Assembly (NCBI RefSeq): GCF_000155615.1 | Contig: NZ_DS989915.1 | Location: 128,917-192,916 of the forward strand | DNA length: 64,000 nt | Direction of reading: 5' to 3' | DNA from: Alcanivorax sp. DG881 | GTDB lineage: Bacteria; Pseudomonadota; Gammaproteobacteria; Pseudomonadales; Alcanivoracaceae | Shown here: positions 8,285 through 18,600 of the stretch, piece after piece | How positions within the stretch are numbered: the stretch's first letter is position 1 | Layout: each line of letters starts with the position of its first letter | Notes under the pieces: model-generated | The model's input: only the letters and a program-made list of their open reading frames with translations | What the model was told of the DNA's origin: nothing | Database searches by the model: none | Position numbers and translations under genes: made by a program

Positions 8285-9538
8285 ATGAAGCGACTGGTTG
8301 TAGTGGGTAATGGCATGGCGGCTTGCCGCCTGCTGGAAGAGCTGACCCGCCTGGCACCGGATCTGTATCAGATCACGGTGGTGGGGGATGAGCCCTTCGC
8401 CGGCTATAACCGCGTCATGTTGTCGCCGCTGTTGGGTGGTGGCACCGATGAGAAAACCATTACCACGCACCCGCACCAGTGGTATCGGGATCGCAATATT
8501 CGTTTGATTACCGGCACCCCGGTGGTGGCTATTCATCGCCGCCGCCGGCAGGTGGAAACCGCCGCCGGGCACCTGCTGGATTATGATCGGTTGTTGCTGG
8601 CGACAGGTGCGGCACCGCGCCAGTTGCCGGTGGAAGGTGTCACCCTGGATGGTGTTGTCAGTTTTCGTGACTTGTACGACGTGCGCCGGTTGTTGTCGCT
8701 CCCGGCTGCCCGGGTGGTGGTTGTGGGCGGCGGTTTTTTGGGTCTGGAAGCCGCGGACGCGCTGGTGAAGCAGGGGCACGACGTGACTCTGGTCCACAGT
8801 CGCGGCCATCTGCTCAACCAGCAGCTGGATGAAAGTGCAGGGCATCGCCTGCAACAGGACCTGGAGGCCCGCGGGCTCAAGTTCGTCATGCAGGCGCGTA
8901 CCCAGTCCATCGAAGACAACGGCCAGGGCGCGGTTGCGGCTGTGCACCTGGCAGATGGCCAGCGGTTGCCCGCGGATTATGTGGTGCAGGCGGTGGGCAT
9001 TGTGCCCCGTGCCGAGCTGGCCGCCAGTGCCGGGCTGACCGTGAATCAAGGGGTGCGGGTGGATGACACCCTGCAGACCTTTGATCCGGCCATCTATGCC
9101 ATCGGTGAGTGTGTGGAGCACCGCGAGCGCACCTTTGGCCTGGTGGCGCCGCTGTACGAGCAGGCGTCGGTCTGTGCCAGCCACCTGGCCGAGCTGGGCC
9201 ATCGCCGTTATCTGTATGCGGATTCCGCCACACGATTAAAAATTTCCGGTATCGATCTGGTGTCCTGTGGCGATTTTCTCGGTGACCGGGGCAAGGGAAC
9301 AGAGCAGGGGGAAACCCTGCAGCTGAATCTGCCCGGCAGCTACCGGCGTGTACAGATTCGCGATAACCGTGTGGTCGGCATGGTGTTGTACGGCGATGTG
9401 TCTGACGCCCCGTTTTTCGAAAAACTGTGGAAAGAAAAGACGGACATCGGCGCGCTGCGTGAAGCCCTGTTGCTGGGCGAGGTTTTCTGCAAACGCCCCG
9501 GCGACAGTGATGAGCATTCGGAGGAAGTCGCTGCGTGA
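8285..9538 (+). CDS. FAD/NAD(P)-dependent reductase for nitrate reductase (NasB-like)
   Basis: A 417-residue pyridine-nucleotide disulfide oxidoreductase-type flavoprotein. It resembles the N-terminal half of NirB (VVGNGMAACRLLEEL, ATGAAPRQ, VVGGGFLGLEAAD, YAIGE) but stops before any siroheme or BFD domain. In the operon it sits between nirD and nasA, and its stop overlaps the nasA start (GTGA). The most likely role is passing electrons from NAD(P)H to the C-terminal iron-sulfur domain of NasA. A nitrite-side or rubredoxin-reductase-like function cannot be excluded from sequence alone. Confidence 0.85.
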   Translation: MKRLVVVGNGMAACRLLEELTRLAPDLYQITVVGDEPFAGYNRVMLSPLLGGGTDEKTITTHPHQWYRDRNIRLITGTPVVAIHRRRRQVETAAGHLLDYDRLLLATGAAPRQLPVEGVTLDGVVSFRDLYDVRRLLSLPAARVVVVGGGFLGLEAADALVKQGHDVTLVHSRGHLLNQQLDESAGHRLQQDLEARGLKFVMQARTQSIEDNGQGAVAAVHLADGQRLPADYVVQAVGIVPRAELAASAGLTVNQGVRVDDTLQTFDPAIYAIGECVEHRERTFGLVAPLYEQASVCASHLAELGHRRYLYADSATRLKISGIDLVSCGDFLGDRGKGTEQGETLQLNLPGSYRRVQIRDNRVVGMVLYGDVSDAPFFEKLWKEKTDIGALREALLLGEVFCKRPGDSDEHSEEVAA

Positions 9539-12195
9539 GTGTTGAAGCGAAGATCCAGGAAACGGAGCCAAAGAACGCCCCGTTATCTACCTGTACGACC
9601 TGCCCGTACTGCGGCGTCGGTTGTGGTATCCGCACCGACGGCGTAACCCTGAAAGGGGACACGCAGCACCCGGCCAATGCCGGGCGGCTATGCGTCAAAG
9701 GCTCATCGGTACTGGAAACCCTGGGTGATCAAGATCGCCTGCTGAATCCGGAAGTGGATGGCGAAGTGGTGTCCTGGGACCAGGCGCTGGATGAAGTGGC
9801 AGGGCGCTTCCGGCGTATCGTTGACGAACACGGCCCGGATGCCGTGGCGTTCTACGTTTCCGGCCAGCTGCTGACAGAAGATTATTACGTGGCCAACAAG
9901 CTGATGAAGGGCTACATCGGCAGCGCCAATATCGATACCAATTCCCGCCTGTGCATGAGCAGCGCTGTGGTGGCCCACAAGCGGGCGTTTGGTGAAGACG
10001 TGGTGCCCGGCTGCTACGAAGATCTGGAGCTGGCGGATCTGGTTATCCTCACCGGGTCCAATACCGCCTGGGCGCATCCCATCGTGTACCAGCGCATCGT
10101 GGCCGCCAAACAGGCGCGCCCGGATATGAAAGTGGTGGTGATTGATCCTCGCCGCACGGCTACCTGTGACCTGGCTGATCTGCATCTGGCCATTCGCCCG
10201 GGGCAGGACGTGCCGCTGTTCAATGGCCTGCTCACCTGGCTGGACGACAACAAGGCGCTGGACCAGGCCTACATCGATGCTCACACCGAAGGCTTTCAGG
10301 CCACCCTGGAGACTGCCCGCAGACAGGGCAACGATTGGGAAGCACTGGCCGCGAAGATGGGCGTGAGCAAGGTGGACCTGACCACGTTTTACCACTGGTT
10401 CGCCGCCTGCGAGCGCACGGTCACCGTGTTCTCCCAGGGCGTGAACCAGGCCCGCAACGGGTCTGACCAGGGCAATGCCATTATCAATGCCCACCTGGCC
10501 ACCGGCCGTGTCGGCAAGTCCGGCGCCAGCCCGTTTTCAATCACCGGCCAACCCAACGCCATGGGGGGCCGGGAAGTGGGGGGGCTGGCCAATCAGCTGG
10601 CCGTGCACCTGGATATCGATAACCCGGCGCACCACGCCGCCGTGGCGGACTTCTGGCAGGCGCCGGCGTTGGCCACAAAAAATGGTCTTACAGCGGTTGA
10701 ATTGTTCGAGGCGGTTTCCAGCGGCGAGGTGAAAGCCGTGTGGATCATGGCCACCAACCCGGTGGACTCCCTCCCGGAAGCGGACAAGGTACGCCAGGCC
10801 CTGATGGCCTGCGACACCGTGGTGGTGTCCGACTGCGTGGCCAGCGGTGACACGCTTGCCTGCGCGGATATTCGCTTGCCGGCCCTGGGCTGGGGCGAGA
10901 AATCCGGTATGGTCACCAACTCAGAGCGATGCGTATCGCGCCAGCGGCCATTTGTGCCAGCCCCCGGGCAAGCGAAAGCAGACTGGTGGATTATTACCGA
11001 AGTGGCTCAACGCATGGGCTTTGCCGACGCTTTTCCCTACCAGCATGAACACGACATTTTTGCCGAGTACTCGGCGCTCACCGCGGTGGCTGGCCAATTT
11101 GGCAAGCGGCTGGATTTGACCGGAGCCGCGGATCTGAGCGCCGACCAATATGCCCAGTGGCAGCCACAGCACTGGCCGCTGAACGGCGACCCTCGCTGCT
11201 ATGCCGACGGCCAGTTTTCTACTCCCAGTGGGCGGGCCCGTTTTGTGAGCTGTGAAAATCCACCCGCGCGCCAGATCGGTGATGCCTTCCCGATTATTCT
11301 CAACAGCGGGCGGATTCGGGACCAGTGGCACACCATGACGCGCACCGGCCGTGCCGGGCGTCTGTTTGCCCACCTCAGCGAGCCCTTTGCGGCGTTGCAT
11401 CCCCAGGATATTGAGCGTTACCGGCTGCAGGAGGGCGGCTTCGTGCGCCTGACCAGCCGTGTCGGTGATGCGTTGGTGCGGGTCACCCGCGATACCGGGC
11501 AGCGCCCCGGCACCGCGTTCATGCCCATGCACTGGACCGATCAGTTTTCTCGCCGCGCCCGGGTGGATGCCCTGGTGCCGGCACGTCTGGATCCGCATTC
11601 CGGCCAGCCGGCGTTCAAGCATACGCCGGTGAATGTCAGCGACTGGCAACCCCGCTGGCATGGCTGGTTGTTCACGGCGGCGTCCCCACCCGCCGTGGAG
11701 TACTGGGCCCGAGTTCCCGTCGATGCATTTTTGCAGGCGGGCCAGGTACAACGCTATCGGCTGGCCGGCGATGCGGACCTAACCGAACAACAGCTTCACG
11801 ACTGGCTGCCCCAGGCTGCCCAGTGGCTGGCGCTGAACGATCCCGCCACGGGACACTACCGGCGCGCGGCGCTGGACAAGGACGGCCACTTGCTGGCCTG
11901 GCTGGCCATCGGCGAAACCCTGCCAGTGTGTGATGTGGATTGGCTGGCAGACTGTTTTGCTGTGGAGGCGGACATCCAGCACATGGCGATCCTGGCCGGG
12001 CAACCGGCGGATGCCGGCCCGGATCTGGGGCCAGTGATTTGCAGTTGTTTCCAGGTCCGTCAGAAAACCATCGAGGGTGTGGTGGAAGAGGGCGCGGATT
12101 CCGTGGAAGCCATTGGCAAAGGCTGCCAGGCGGGCACCAATTGTGGCTCCTGTATTCCGGAGCTGCGGGGCTTGCTGGAAACCTGCACCAGCTAA
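9535..12195 (+). CDS. nasA: Assimilatory nitrate reductase catalytic subunit
   Basis: An 886-residue molybdopterin oxidoreductase reducing nitrate to nitrite in the cytoplasm. The N-terminal 4Fe-4S ligands are C23, C26, C30 and the cysteine of GRLCVKG. The Mo-bisMGD domain follows (NSRLCMSSAV, SQGVNQ, TGRVGKSGASPFSITGQPNAMGGREVGG), then the molydopterin dinucleotide-binding domain (NSGRIRDQWHTMTRTG). It ends in a BFD-like [2Fe-2S] domain (ICSCFQV ... GTNCGSCIPEL), typical of NasA proteins reduced by a partner flavoprotein. It starts at a GTG overlapping the previous stop, with GGAGG 10 bases upstream. Its TAA stop lies inside the target duplication of a MITE-like element. Confidence 0.95.
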   Translation: MSVEAKIQETEPKNAPLSTCTTCPYCGVGCGIRTDGVTLKGDTQHPANAGRLCVKGSSVLETLGDQDRLLNPEVDGEVVSWDQALDEVAGRFRRIVDEHGPDAVAFYVSGQLLTEDYYVANKLMKGYIGSANIDTNSRLCMSSAVVAHKRAFGEDVVPGCYEDLELADLVILTGSNTAWAHPIVYQRIVAAKQARPDMKVVVIDPRRTATCDLADLHLAIRPGQDVPLFNGLLTWLDDNKALDQAYIDAHTEGFQATLETARRQGNDWEALAAKMGVSKVDLTTFYHWFAACERTVTVFSQGVNQARNGSDQGNAIINAHLATGRVGKSGASPFSITGQPNAMGGREVGGLANQLAVHLDIDNPAHHAAVADFWQAPALATKNGLTAVELFEAVSSGEVKAVWIMATNPVDSLPEADKVRQALMACDTVVVSDCVASGDTLACADIRLPALGWGEKSGMVTNSERCVSRQRPFVPAPGQAKADWWIITEVAQRMGFADAFPYQHEHDIFAEYSALTAVAGQFGKRLDLTGAADLSADQYAQWQPQHWPLNGDPRCYADGQFSTPSGRARFVSCENPPARQIGDAFPIILNSGRIRDQWHTMTRTGRAGRLFAHLSEPFAALHPQDIERYRLQEGGFVRLTSRVGDALVRVTRDTGQRPGTAFMPMHWTDQFSRRARVDALVPARLDPHSGQPAFKHTPVNVSDWQPRWHGWLFTAASPPAVEYWARVPVDAFLQAGQVQRYRLAGDADLTEQQLHDWLPQAAQWLALNDPATGHYRRAALDKDGHLLAWLAIGETLPVCDVDWLADCFAVEADIQHMAILAGQPADAGPDLGPVICSCFQVRQKTIEGVVEEGADSVEAIGKGCQAGTNCGSCIPELRGLLETCTS

Positions 12196-12373
12196 GGAGC
12201 CTCTGCAAAACCCCTTGCATGCTCAGCCTGGAAGACCCGAAGGGCGCGGCCTGAAGCGCCCATCTGCTGCGTCTTGCCTCTAGGAAAGGGAACCACCCTG
12301 TCCGTCGAGACAAGTCACAACAGCTGCACGCTTCAGGCCACGCTGAGCACGTAAGGGATTTTGCAGAGGCTCC
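12196..12373. mobile_element. MITE-like element with CTAA target duplication
   Basis: A 178-bp element with long imperfect terminal inverted repeats. Both ends read GGAGCCTCTGCAAAA inward, and the match extends for about 36 bases with about four mismatches. CTAA flanks both ends (12192-12195 and 12374-12377), the 4-bp YTAR-type target duplication used by IS5-family elements. It has no coding capacity. The nasA stop codon TAA is part of the left duplication, so the gene was not shortened. Family assignment to IS5 is inferred only from the target duplication. Confidence 0.8.
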
Positions 12374-12462
12374 CTAATTCTTATTTTCTCCCTGGCATCA
12401 TTTTGCTTGTAACGCGGGTTCCCGTTTCGCATCTTATCCACTGATTCGAAACGGGAACGACG

Positions 12463-13314
12463 ATGAAAAGCCTTAAATCACTGTTTATCTCCACGTTTAT
12501 TTCCCTGGCGGTGTTCACCACCGGCATGGCGCTCTGGCAGCTGTTTACCGGTGGCGGCTGGCCGTGGGCGGTATTGCTGCTGACCTGTGTCCCCTCGGTG
12601 GGATTCTTCAGTTATCTGTTCGTATTGAAGCCGGCTCGCACCAGCGAGAATTTGCCAACGGTATTTTGGCCGACCTTGCTGGGTACGCTGGCGGTCATCA
12701 GCCTGGCATTGGCCGGGCAGGCCTGTGTGGTGATGGTTAGCCTGGCGATTCTCAACCTGCTCGGGGTGCACGCTTATATCCGCTGGTATAGCCGCTACGG
12801 CACTCGCGAGGCGAATGTGGCACTGGGTGAATCGTTGCCGGCCGTCACCTTCACGAACCTGGAGGGCAAGCCGGTAACCGTGGCGGATTATGCGGGCCAG
12901 CCAATGGTGATGCTGTTCTTCCGCGGCAACTGGTGCCCGTTGTGCATGGCACAGATTCGTGAAGTGGCAGCGCAATATCAGTCACTGCAGGCCCAGGGGG
13001 TTCGGGTGGCATTGATCAGCCCGCAATCCCATAGCCAGTCTGCGGACCTGGCGAAGCAATTTCAGGTGGACTTCGAGTACCTGCGTGATGATAACAACCA
13101 GGCGGCGCGAGCCCTGGGCATTATGGATGCCGGCGGTACCCCGGCCGGGTTGGAAGCGCTGGGTTACGACAGCGATACGGTCATGCCAACGGTGTTTATC
13201 GTCGATGCCGAAGGTCGGCTGGTGTATCAACACCTGACAGACAATTACCGGGTCCGCCCGGAGCCTGACCTGTTTATTCAGGTGTTGCGCGAGAAGGGCC
13301 TGATTGACAGTTAA
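12463..13314 (+). CDS. Membrane-anchored peroxiredoxin/redoxin-like protein
   Basis: A 283-residue protein. Three hydrophobic segments occupy roughly residues 5-30, 33-57 and 67-108, followed by an AhpC/TSA-thioredoxin-like domain. The redox site reads RGNWCPLCMAQI, a CxxC at the thioredoxin position preceded by the peroxiredoxin-style FFRGNWCP. The domain ends with VMPTVFIVDAEGRLVYQHLTDNYRVRPEPD. Its side of the membrane is not clear from sequence. It is likely to reduce peroxides or protein disulfides. It is transcribed alone, downstream of the MITE-like element. Confidence 0.78.
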   Translation: MKSLKSLFISTFISLAVFTTGMALWQLFTGGGWPWAVLLLTCVPSVGFFSYLFVLKPARTSENLPTVFWPTLLGTLAVISLALAGQACVVMVSLAILNLLGVHAYIRWYSRYGTREANVALGESLPAVTFTNLEGKPVTVADYAGQPMVMLFFRGNWCPLCMAQIREVAAQYQSLQAQGVRVALISPQSHSQSADLAKQFQVDFEYLRDDNNQAARALGIMDAGGTPAGLEALGYDSDTVMPTVFIVDAEGRLVYQHLTDNYRVRPEPDLFIQVLREKGLIDS

Positions 13315-13325
13315 AAGCAGGGGCG

Positions 13326-13486
13326 AGCTACGAGCTACGAGCTACGCTCGCTTCGATAAAGAAAGGCGGAAAAGTTCCTCAGCAGCTGCTTTTCTACGAA
13401 GCTGCTGTAGGAGCACCGTTTAGGGTGCGAACCGAGCGAAGCGAGAACATCGTCCGCAGGACGATCAAAGCTAGAAGCTAGAAGCT
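13326..13486. repeat. Heptad-bordered inverted-repeat element, copy 1
   Basis: Three 7-bp repeats AGCTACG (13326-13346) face three inverted heptads of the form AGCTTNN (13466-13486 on the other strand), enclosing 119 bp. The interior carries a REP-like palindrome (13405-13432). It lies between convergent genes. Its architecture matches the elements at 20373 and 42414. Confidence 0.65.
13405..13432 (+). repeat. REP-like palindrome 1
   Basis: CTGTAGGAGC is followed by a stem (GCACC/GGTGC, loop gtttag) and GCGAAC. It shares the TGTAGGAGC...GCGAA frame with four other sites in the window, and this resembles Pseudomonas REP sequences. Confidence 0.7.
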
Positions 13487-13504
13487 AAAAACCTGCCGCT
13501 TTCT

Positions 13505-14335
13505 TTAATCATCCGGTCCTTTCAGGGAAAGCTTCGGTAATTCTTCACCGCATTGCAGGCAAAAGCGGGCATCGGGCTCGTGGGAATGGCGGTGGCATCC
13601 TGGGCATTCACGCTCATAGCGCATGCTCACGCGGGCGGCGGAAATCTCGGCGGTCACAATCCCGGTGGGCACGGCAATAATCGCATAACCGGTGATCATG
13701 GCCAGTGAGGCGATAAGTTTCCCCAGGCCTGTCTGCGGTGAAATATCCCCATAGCCAACCGTGGTGATCGTCACAATAGCCCAGTAAATGCTCTGGGGAA
13801 TACTGGAAAAACCATTCTCGGGGCCTTCCACCACATACATCAGGCTGCCGAAAATAATAATCACCACGAACACGGAAAACATGAACACGGCGATCTTGCG
13901 TCGGGTGCGGATCAAGGCAATACCCAACTGGTTGGCCTCGCCCATGAACTTGGCCAGTTTCATCACCCGGAATACGCGCAGTACGCGCAAGGCCCGGATG
14001 GTGAGCAGGTAATTGGAGCCGGGGATCAGCAGGCTCAGGTAGGTGGGGATAATCGACAACAGATCCACAACGCCAAAAAAGCTGCGTGCATAACGGAGCG
14101 GTCGTTCGCTGACCCACAGCCGGATGGTGTATTCAATCGTAAACAGAATGGTGAAGAACCATTCGGCGGCGTACAGCGCGACACCGTATTCTTCGTGCAG
14201 GCTGGACACACTGTCGAGCATCACGGCAATAACACTGCCCAGAATCGCCACAATCAGAATGATGTCGAATAACTGCCCGGCGGGGGTGTCGGTGCCGAAA
14301 ATAATGTGTTGCCAGCGTTGCCGCAGGGTTTCCAT
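13505..14335 (-). CDS. Voltage-gated (Kv-type) potassium channel with C-terminal zinc ribbon
   Basis: A 276-residue ion channel with six membrane segments. The S4-like helix is arginine-spaced (TIRALRVLRVFRVMKL), the pore carries the potassium filter TVGYGD, and S6 is followed by a cytoplasmic tail holding two CxxC pairs (CPGC ... CLQC) that look like a zinc ribbon. I chose the ATG at 14335 (METLRQRW, AAGGA upstream); a longer reading frame to 14461 would only add an unconvincing N-terminal extension. It runs divergently from the esterase at 14445. Confidence 0.88.
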   Translation of the reverse strand: METLRQRWQHIIFGTDTPAGQLFDIILIVAILGSVIAVMLDSVSSLHEEYGVALYAAEWFFTILFTIEYTIRLWVSERPLRYARSFFGVVDLLSIIPTYLSLLIPGSNYLLTIRALRVLRVFRVMKLAKFMGEANQLGIALIRTRRKIAVFMFSVFVVIIIFGSLMYVVEGPENGFSSIPQSIYWAIVTITTVGYGDISPQTGLGKLIASLAMITGYAIIAVPTGIVTAEISAARVSMRYERECPGCHRHSHEPDARFCLQCGEELPKLSLKGPDD

Positions 14336-14444
14336 ACGCGGGTTGAATCCTTGACCGTGGATGAACAAAGTGTGACTTATTGTGGCTTGTTCAAGCCGGG
14401 ATGACCACTTAGGCTCAAGTCTCCATTGTGGGACGGCCAAAAGC

Positions 14445-15464
14445 ATGGCAGACAACAACAAGAAACATTATCCGGCCCGGAGCTGGCAAGGAAAAGTGAT
14501 CACCCGGACCATCAAGGGTGTGGTCAAACCGGTGGTCAGCCGTATCCGTTTTAGCCGCCGTTTCATGAAATTCTCTCAACTGGGGTTTGATGCCGTTACC
14601 CTGGCTTTACCAGTGCCTTCGTCAGTGCATATTGCCCGCGCTCATATGGGGGGCGTCCCCGGTGAGTGGTTGATTGCCGGGCGCAACGTGCGCAGTAATC
14701 GGGTGGTGCTGTATTTTCACGGCGGTGCCTATTTTTTCGGATCGCCCCGTTCCCATCGGGCGGTGACCTGGCGACTCAGCCGCGAGTGCCGCGCCAAAGT
14801 GCTGGCGCTGGATTATCGCCAGCCCCCGGACTGGGCCTACCCTGCACCCCTGGAAGATGCGGTGCGCGCTTACAAGGCGTTGCTGGATACCGGTTACCGG
14901 CCGGAGCATATCGTGCTGGCGGGGGATTCCGCTGGTGGCAATCTTTCCCTGGTCACCTTGCTGCGATTGCGTGAACTGAATCTGCCGTTACCTGCTGCGG
15001 CTGTGCTGATCAGCCCCTGGGGCGATCTCACCTGCAGCGGAGAGAGTATTCATCGCAACGCAGAAAGCGATCCGTTGATCCCGCTTGGCGCATTGCGCTT
15101 TGTGGCCAAGTCTTACAGCCGGGGCCAGGATGCTGCTGCGCCCTTGCTGTCCCCCGTGTTTGCCGATTACACCGGGTTGCCACCATTGCTGATTCAGGTG
15201 GGCAGTACCGAGGTGCTTTACAGTGATGCGGTGCGGGTGGCGGACCAGGCCGAGCGGGCGGGGGTAGAGCATACGCTGCAGGTTTGGGAGCAGATGCCCC
15301 ATGTGTTCCATGCCCTGGCCGCCTGGTTGCCCGAGGCTAGTATGGCACTGCGCGAGATTGGCGTATTTGTAAATGCCAGGCTAGGCCACAGTGATGAGGC
15401 TGCCCATGTACGGGCCCGTGCGCAGATTGCCGGAGGCAATTCCTGGCGCTCTGCCAAGGGGTAA
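14445..15464 (+). CDS. Alpha/beta hydrolase (HSL-type esterase/lipase)
   Basis: A 339-residue hydrolase of the hormone-sensitive-lipase-like group. It has the oxyanion-hole motif HGGAYFFGS, the nucleophile elbow GDSAGGN, a late acidic-residue region (LIQVGSTEVLYSDAV), and the catalytic histidine candidate in MPHVFHAL. There is no obvious signal peptide, so it is probably cytoplasmic. The ATG at 14445 (MADNNKKHY) is chosen; an upstream ATG at 14382 is in frame but lies in the divergent promoter region. Likely substrates are short- to medium-chain esters. Confidence 0.85.
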   Translation: MADNNKKHYPARSWQGKVITRTIKGVVKPVVSRIRFSRRFMKFSQLGFDAVTLALPVPSSVHIARAHMGGVPGEWLIAGRNVRSNRVVLYFHGGAYFFGSPRSHRAVTWRLSRECRAKVLALDYRQPPDWAYPAPLEDAVRAYKALLDTGYRPEHIVLAGDSAGGNLSLVTLLRLRELNLPLPAAAVLISPWGDLTCSGESIHRNAESDPLIPLGALRFVAKSYSRGQDAAAPLLSPVFADYTGLPPLLIQVGSTEVLYSDAVRVADQAERAGVEHTLQVWEQMPHVFHALAAWLPEASMALREIGVFVNARLGHSDEAAHVRARAQIAGGNSWRSAKG

Positions 15465-15652
15465 TTCCGCAGACTGTAATCAAAAAGTTGTCTTGAGCCT
15501 TGTTCAGACACTAATGGGTAACGCTGGCTACGCTTGTTAACAGTCTACCAACCTCCTTGCTCTACAGCAGATTGCACATCCCTTCCATAGTCGTTGATAC
15601 CAGCTCCTGTTCTGGGGGCCATAACGACAAAGATATGATGGAGGGGTTCATC

Positions 15653-18600
15653 TTGGCTAATCAATTCAAACTTCTGGTCGGCAGCAGCGCCCTTGCGGCA
15701 ATGCTGGCAGCCTGTGGTGGGGGAGGCAGCAGTTCAGCGCCAGCTTCCAACACCTCGGACGCTGCCACGCGCGCGCTACCACCGGAAATCGCAGAGATCA
15801 TCGACGAACAGAATGAGCTCACCGATGCCTTGTGTCCGGATGCGTCTGGCGACGCCGGTGAAGGGGGATCCATGGATCCCGGTGAGTGTTTGACTGAAGG
15901 TGAAGAAGGGTCGGAAGACGACACCGGTTTCGAGCTGTCACAGGACATGATTGTCCAGCAGTTCTGCCCGGATGCGGCGGTGGCCTTTGATCCTGCCGGC
16001 CTGTTTGATCCGGCCATGCTGCAGGAAGATCCGCAGGCTGCCCTGACCGGGTTCTTCGAGCAGTCCGGCACCTTTGCTGCGGCTTGTTTGCAGGAAGCGG
16101 CGGGCAATCTTCAGAACGCAGGCGATCTGCTGGGCGGTTCCAACCCGATTACCGAGGCGATCTGCCCGGAAGAATCCCTGGACGGTAACGTTGACCCGGC
16201 CAACTGCTTCGCAGAAGCCGCTGCTGGTGGCAATTTGCCCGGTGGTGGTGACGGTGGCGATGGCGCCGCAGACCCGATTGCCGAGCAGCTTTGCCCGGAA
16301 ACCGGCTCGATTGCGCCCAACCCGGCCTCTCCAACCGCGTGTCTGGATGAAGCCAGCCGTGTCTATATCACCATCATCGACATGATCACCGCGCCCAATC
16401 CGCTGACAGAACAGATCTGTCCTCAGGATGCGGCGGATGGCCGAGTGAACCCGCCGGATTGCTTCGCCGAAGCGACCATGGGTATTGGTGGTTTCCCCGG
16501 CGACCCGGGCGGTGGCGATGGCAGCAACCCGTTTGCGCCGGTACTGGAACAATTCTGTCCGGATACCGCTGCCGCACCGATCGGCCCGACAACCCCTGTG
16601 GACTGTCTGGCGGAAGCGGGCGGTGATTTCGAAGATGTGCAGGACTTGCTGCTGGGCCCGAACCCGCTGACCGAGAACCTGTGTCCGGAAGCGGCCCAGA
16701 CCACGCCGATTGATCCAGCAGCCTGCTTCATGGAAGTTGGCGGTGGCGGACTGCCCGGTGGCGGTGGTGGCGATAACCCGCTGGCGCCAGTACTGGAACA
16801 GTTCTGTCCTGAAACCGCTGCAGGTGAAGTGGGCCCGACCACGCCCATCGACTGTCTGACTGAAGCCGGTTCTGCGTTTGGTGACGTTCAGGACCTGTTG
16901 CTGGGCCCGAACCCGCTGACGGAAAACCTGTGCCCTGAAGCGGCTCAGACCACGCCGATTGACCCGGCAGCCTGCTTCGAAGAAGCGGCCGGTGGTGCTG
17001 GCGGTCTGCCCGGCGGTGGCGGTGATAACCCGCTGGCGCCAGTGCTGGAACAATTCTGTCCGGAAACCGCTGAAAACGAAGTCGGCCCGACCACCCCGGT
17101 AGATTGCCTGGCGGAAGCCGGTGGCAACTTCCAGGACGTGCAGGATCTGCTGCTCGGTCCGAACCCGCTGACAGAAAACCTGTGCCCGGAAGCGGCCCAG
17201 ACCACGCCTATCGATCCGGCTGCCTGCTTTGAAGAAGCGGCCGGTGGTGCTGGCGGCCTGCCCGGTGGTGGCGGTGATAACCCGCTGGCACCGGTGCTGG
17301 AGCCGTTCTGTCCGGAAACCGCTGCAGGCGAAGTGGGCCCGACCACGCCCATCGACTGTCTGACCGAAGCCGGTTCCGCCTTTGGCGACGTTCAGGATCT
17401 GATCTCCGGTTCCAACCCGCTGACCGAGGCGCTGTGCCCGGAAGAGTCTGCTGACGGCACGGTTGATCCGGCTGCCTGCTTTGAAGAGGCTGCCGGTGGT
17501 GCAGGCGGTCTGCCCGGTGGTGGCGGTGATAACCCGCTGGCGCCGGTGCTGGAACAGTTCTGCCCGGAAACCGCTGAAAACGAAGTCGGCCCGACCACCC
17601 CGGTAGATTGCCTGGCGGAAGCCGGTGGCAACTTCCAGGACGTACAGGACCTGCTGCTGGGTTCCAACCCGCTGACCGAGCAACTGTGCCCGGAGGCGTC
17701 TGCGGATGCTCCGATTGATCCGGCAGCCTGCTTTATGGAAGCGGCCGGTGGTCTTGCACCGGGCGGTGGTGAGCTGCCGGGTGCTGATGGCAACCCGCTG
17801 GAACCGGTACTGGCTCAATTCTGCCCGGACACCTCCGAAGCAGATTTGGGCCCGACCACGCCGATCGATTGTCTGACTGAAGCTGGTGGCAACTTTGGCG
17901 ATGTGCAGGACCTGTTGCTGGGCAGCAACCCGCTGACCGAGCAGCTGTGTCCAGAAGCCTCTGCGGATGCACCCATTGATCCGGCAGCCTGTTTCATGGA
18001 AGCGGCCGGTGGTCTTGCGCCAGGCGGTGGTGAGCTGCCGGGTGCCGATGGCAACCCGCTGGAGCCGGTACTGGCACAATTCTGCCCGGACACCTCCGAG
18101 GCGGATCTGGGACCGACCACTCCGCTGGATTGCTTGACCGAAGCGGGCGGTAACTTTGGCGACGTGCAGGACCTGCTGCTGGGCAGCAATCCGCTGACCG
18201 AGCAACTGTGTCCGGAAGCCTCTGCAGATAGCCCGATTGATCCGGCAGCCTGCTTTATGGAAGCGGCCGGTGGTCTTGCGCCAGGCGGTGGTGAGCTGCC
18301 GGGTGCCGATGGCAACCCGCTGGAGCCGGTACTGGCTCAATTCTGCCCGGACACCTCCGAAGCAGATCTGGGCCCGACCACTCCACTGGATTGCCTGACC
18401 GAAGCGGGCGGTAACTTTGGTGACGTACAGGACCTGCTGTTGGGCAGCAACCCGCTGACCGAGCAATTGTGTCCGGAAGCCTCTGCAGATAGCCCGATTG
18501 ATCCGGCTGCCTGTTTCGAAGAAGCCGCTGGTGGTTTTGCTCCGGGTGGTGGTGGCCTGCCGGGTGCCGATGGCAACCCGTTGGCGCCAGTACTGGGTCA

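Noticed and set aside
15938-18466. Very long open frame (842 codons) antisense to the repeat lipoprotein
   Set aside because: It is a by-product of the repeated, codon-biased sense gene. It has no ribosome site or signal peptide, and it is basic and cysteine-poor in a way that follows from complementing the sense repeats.
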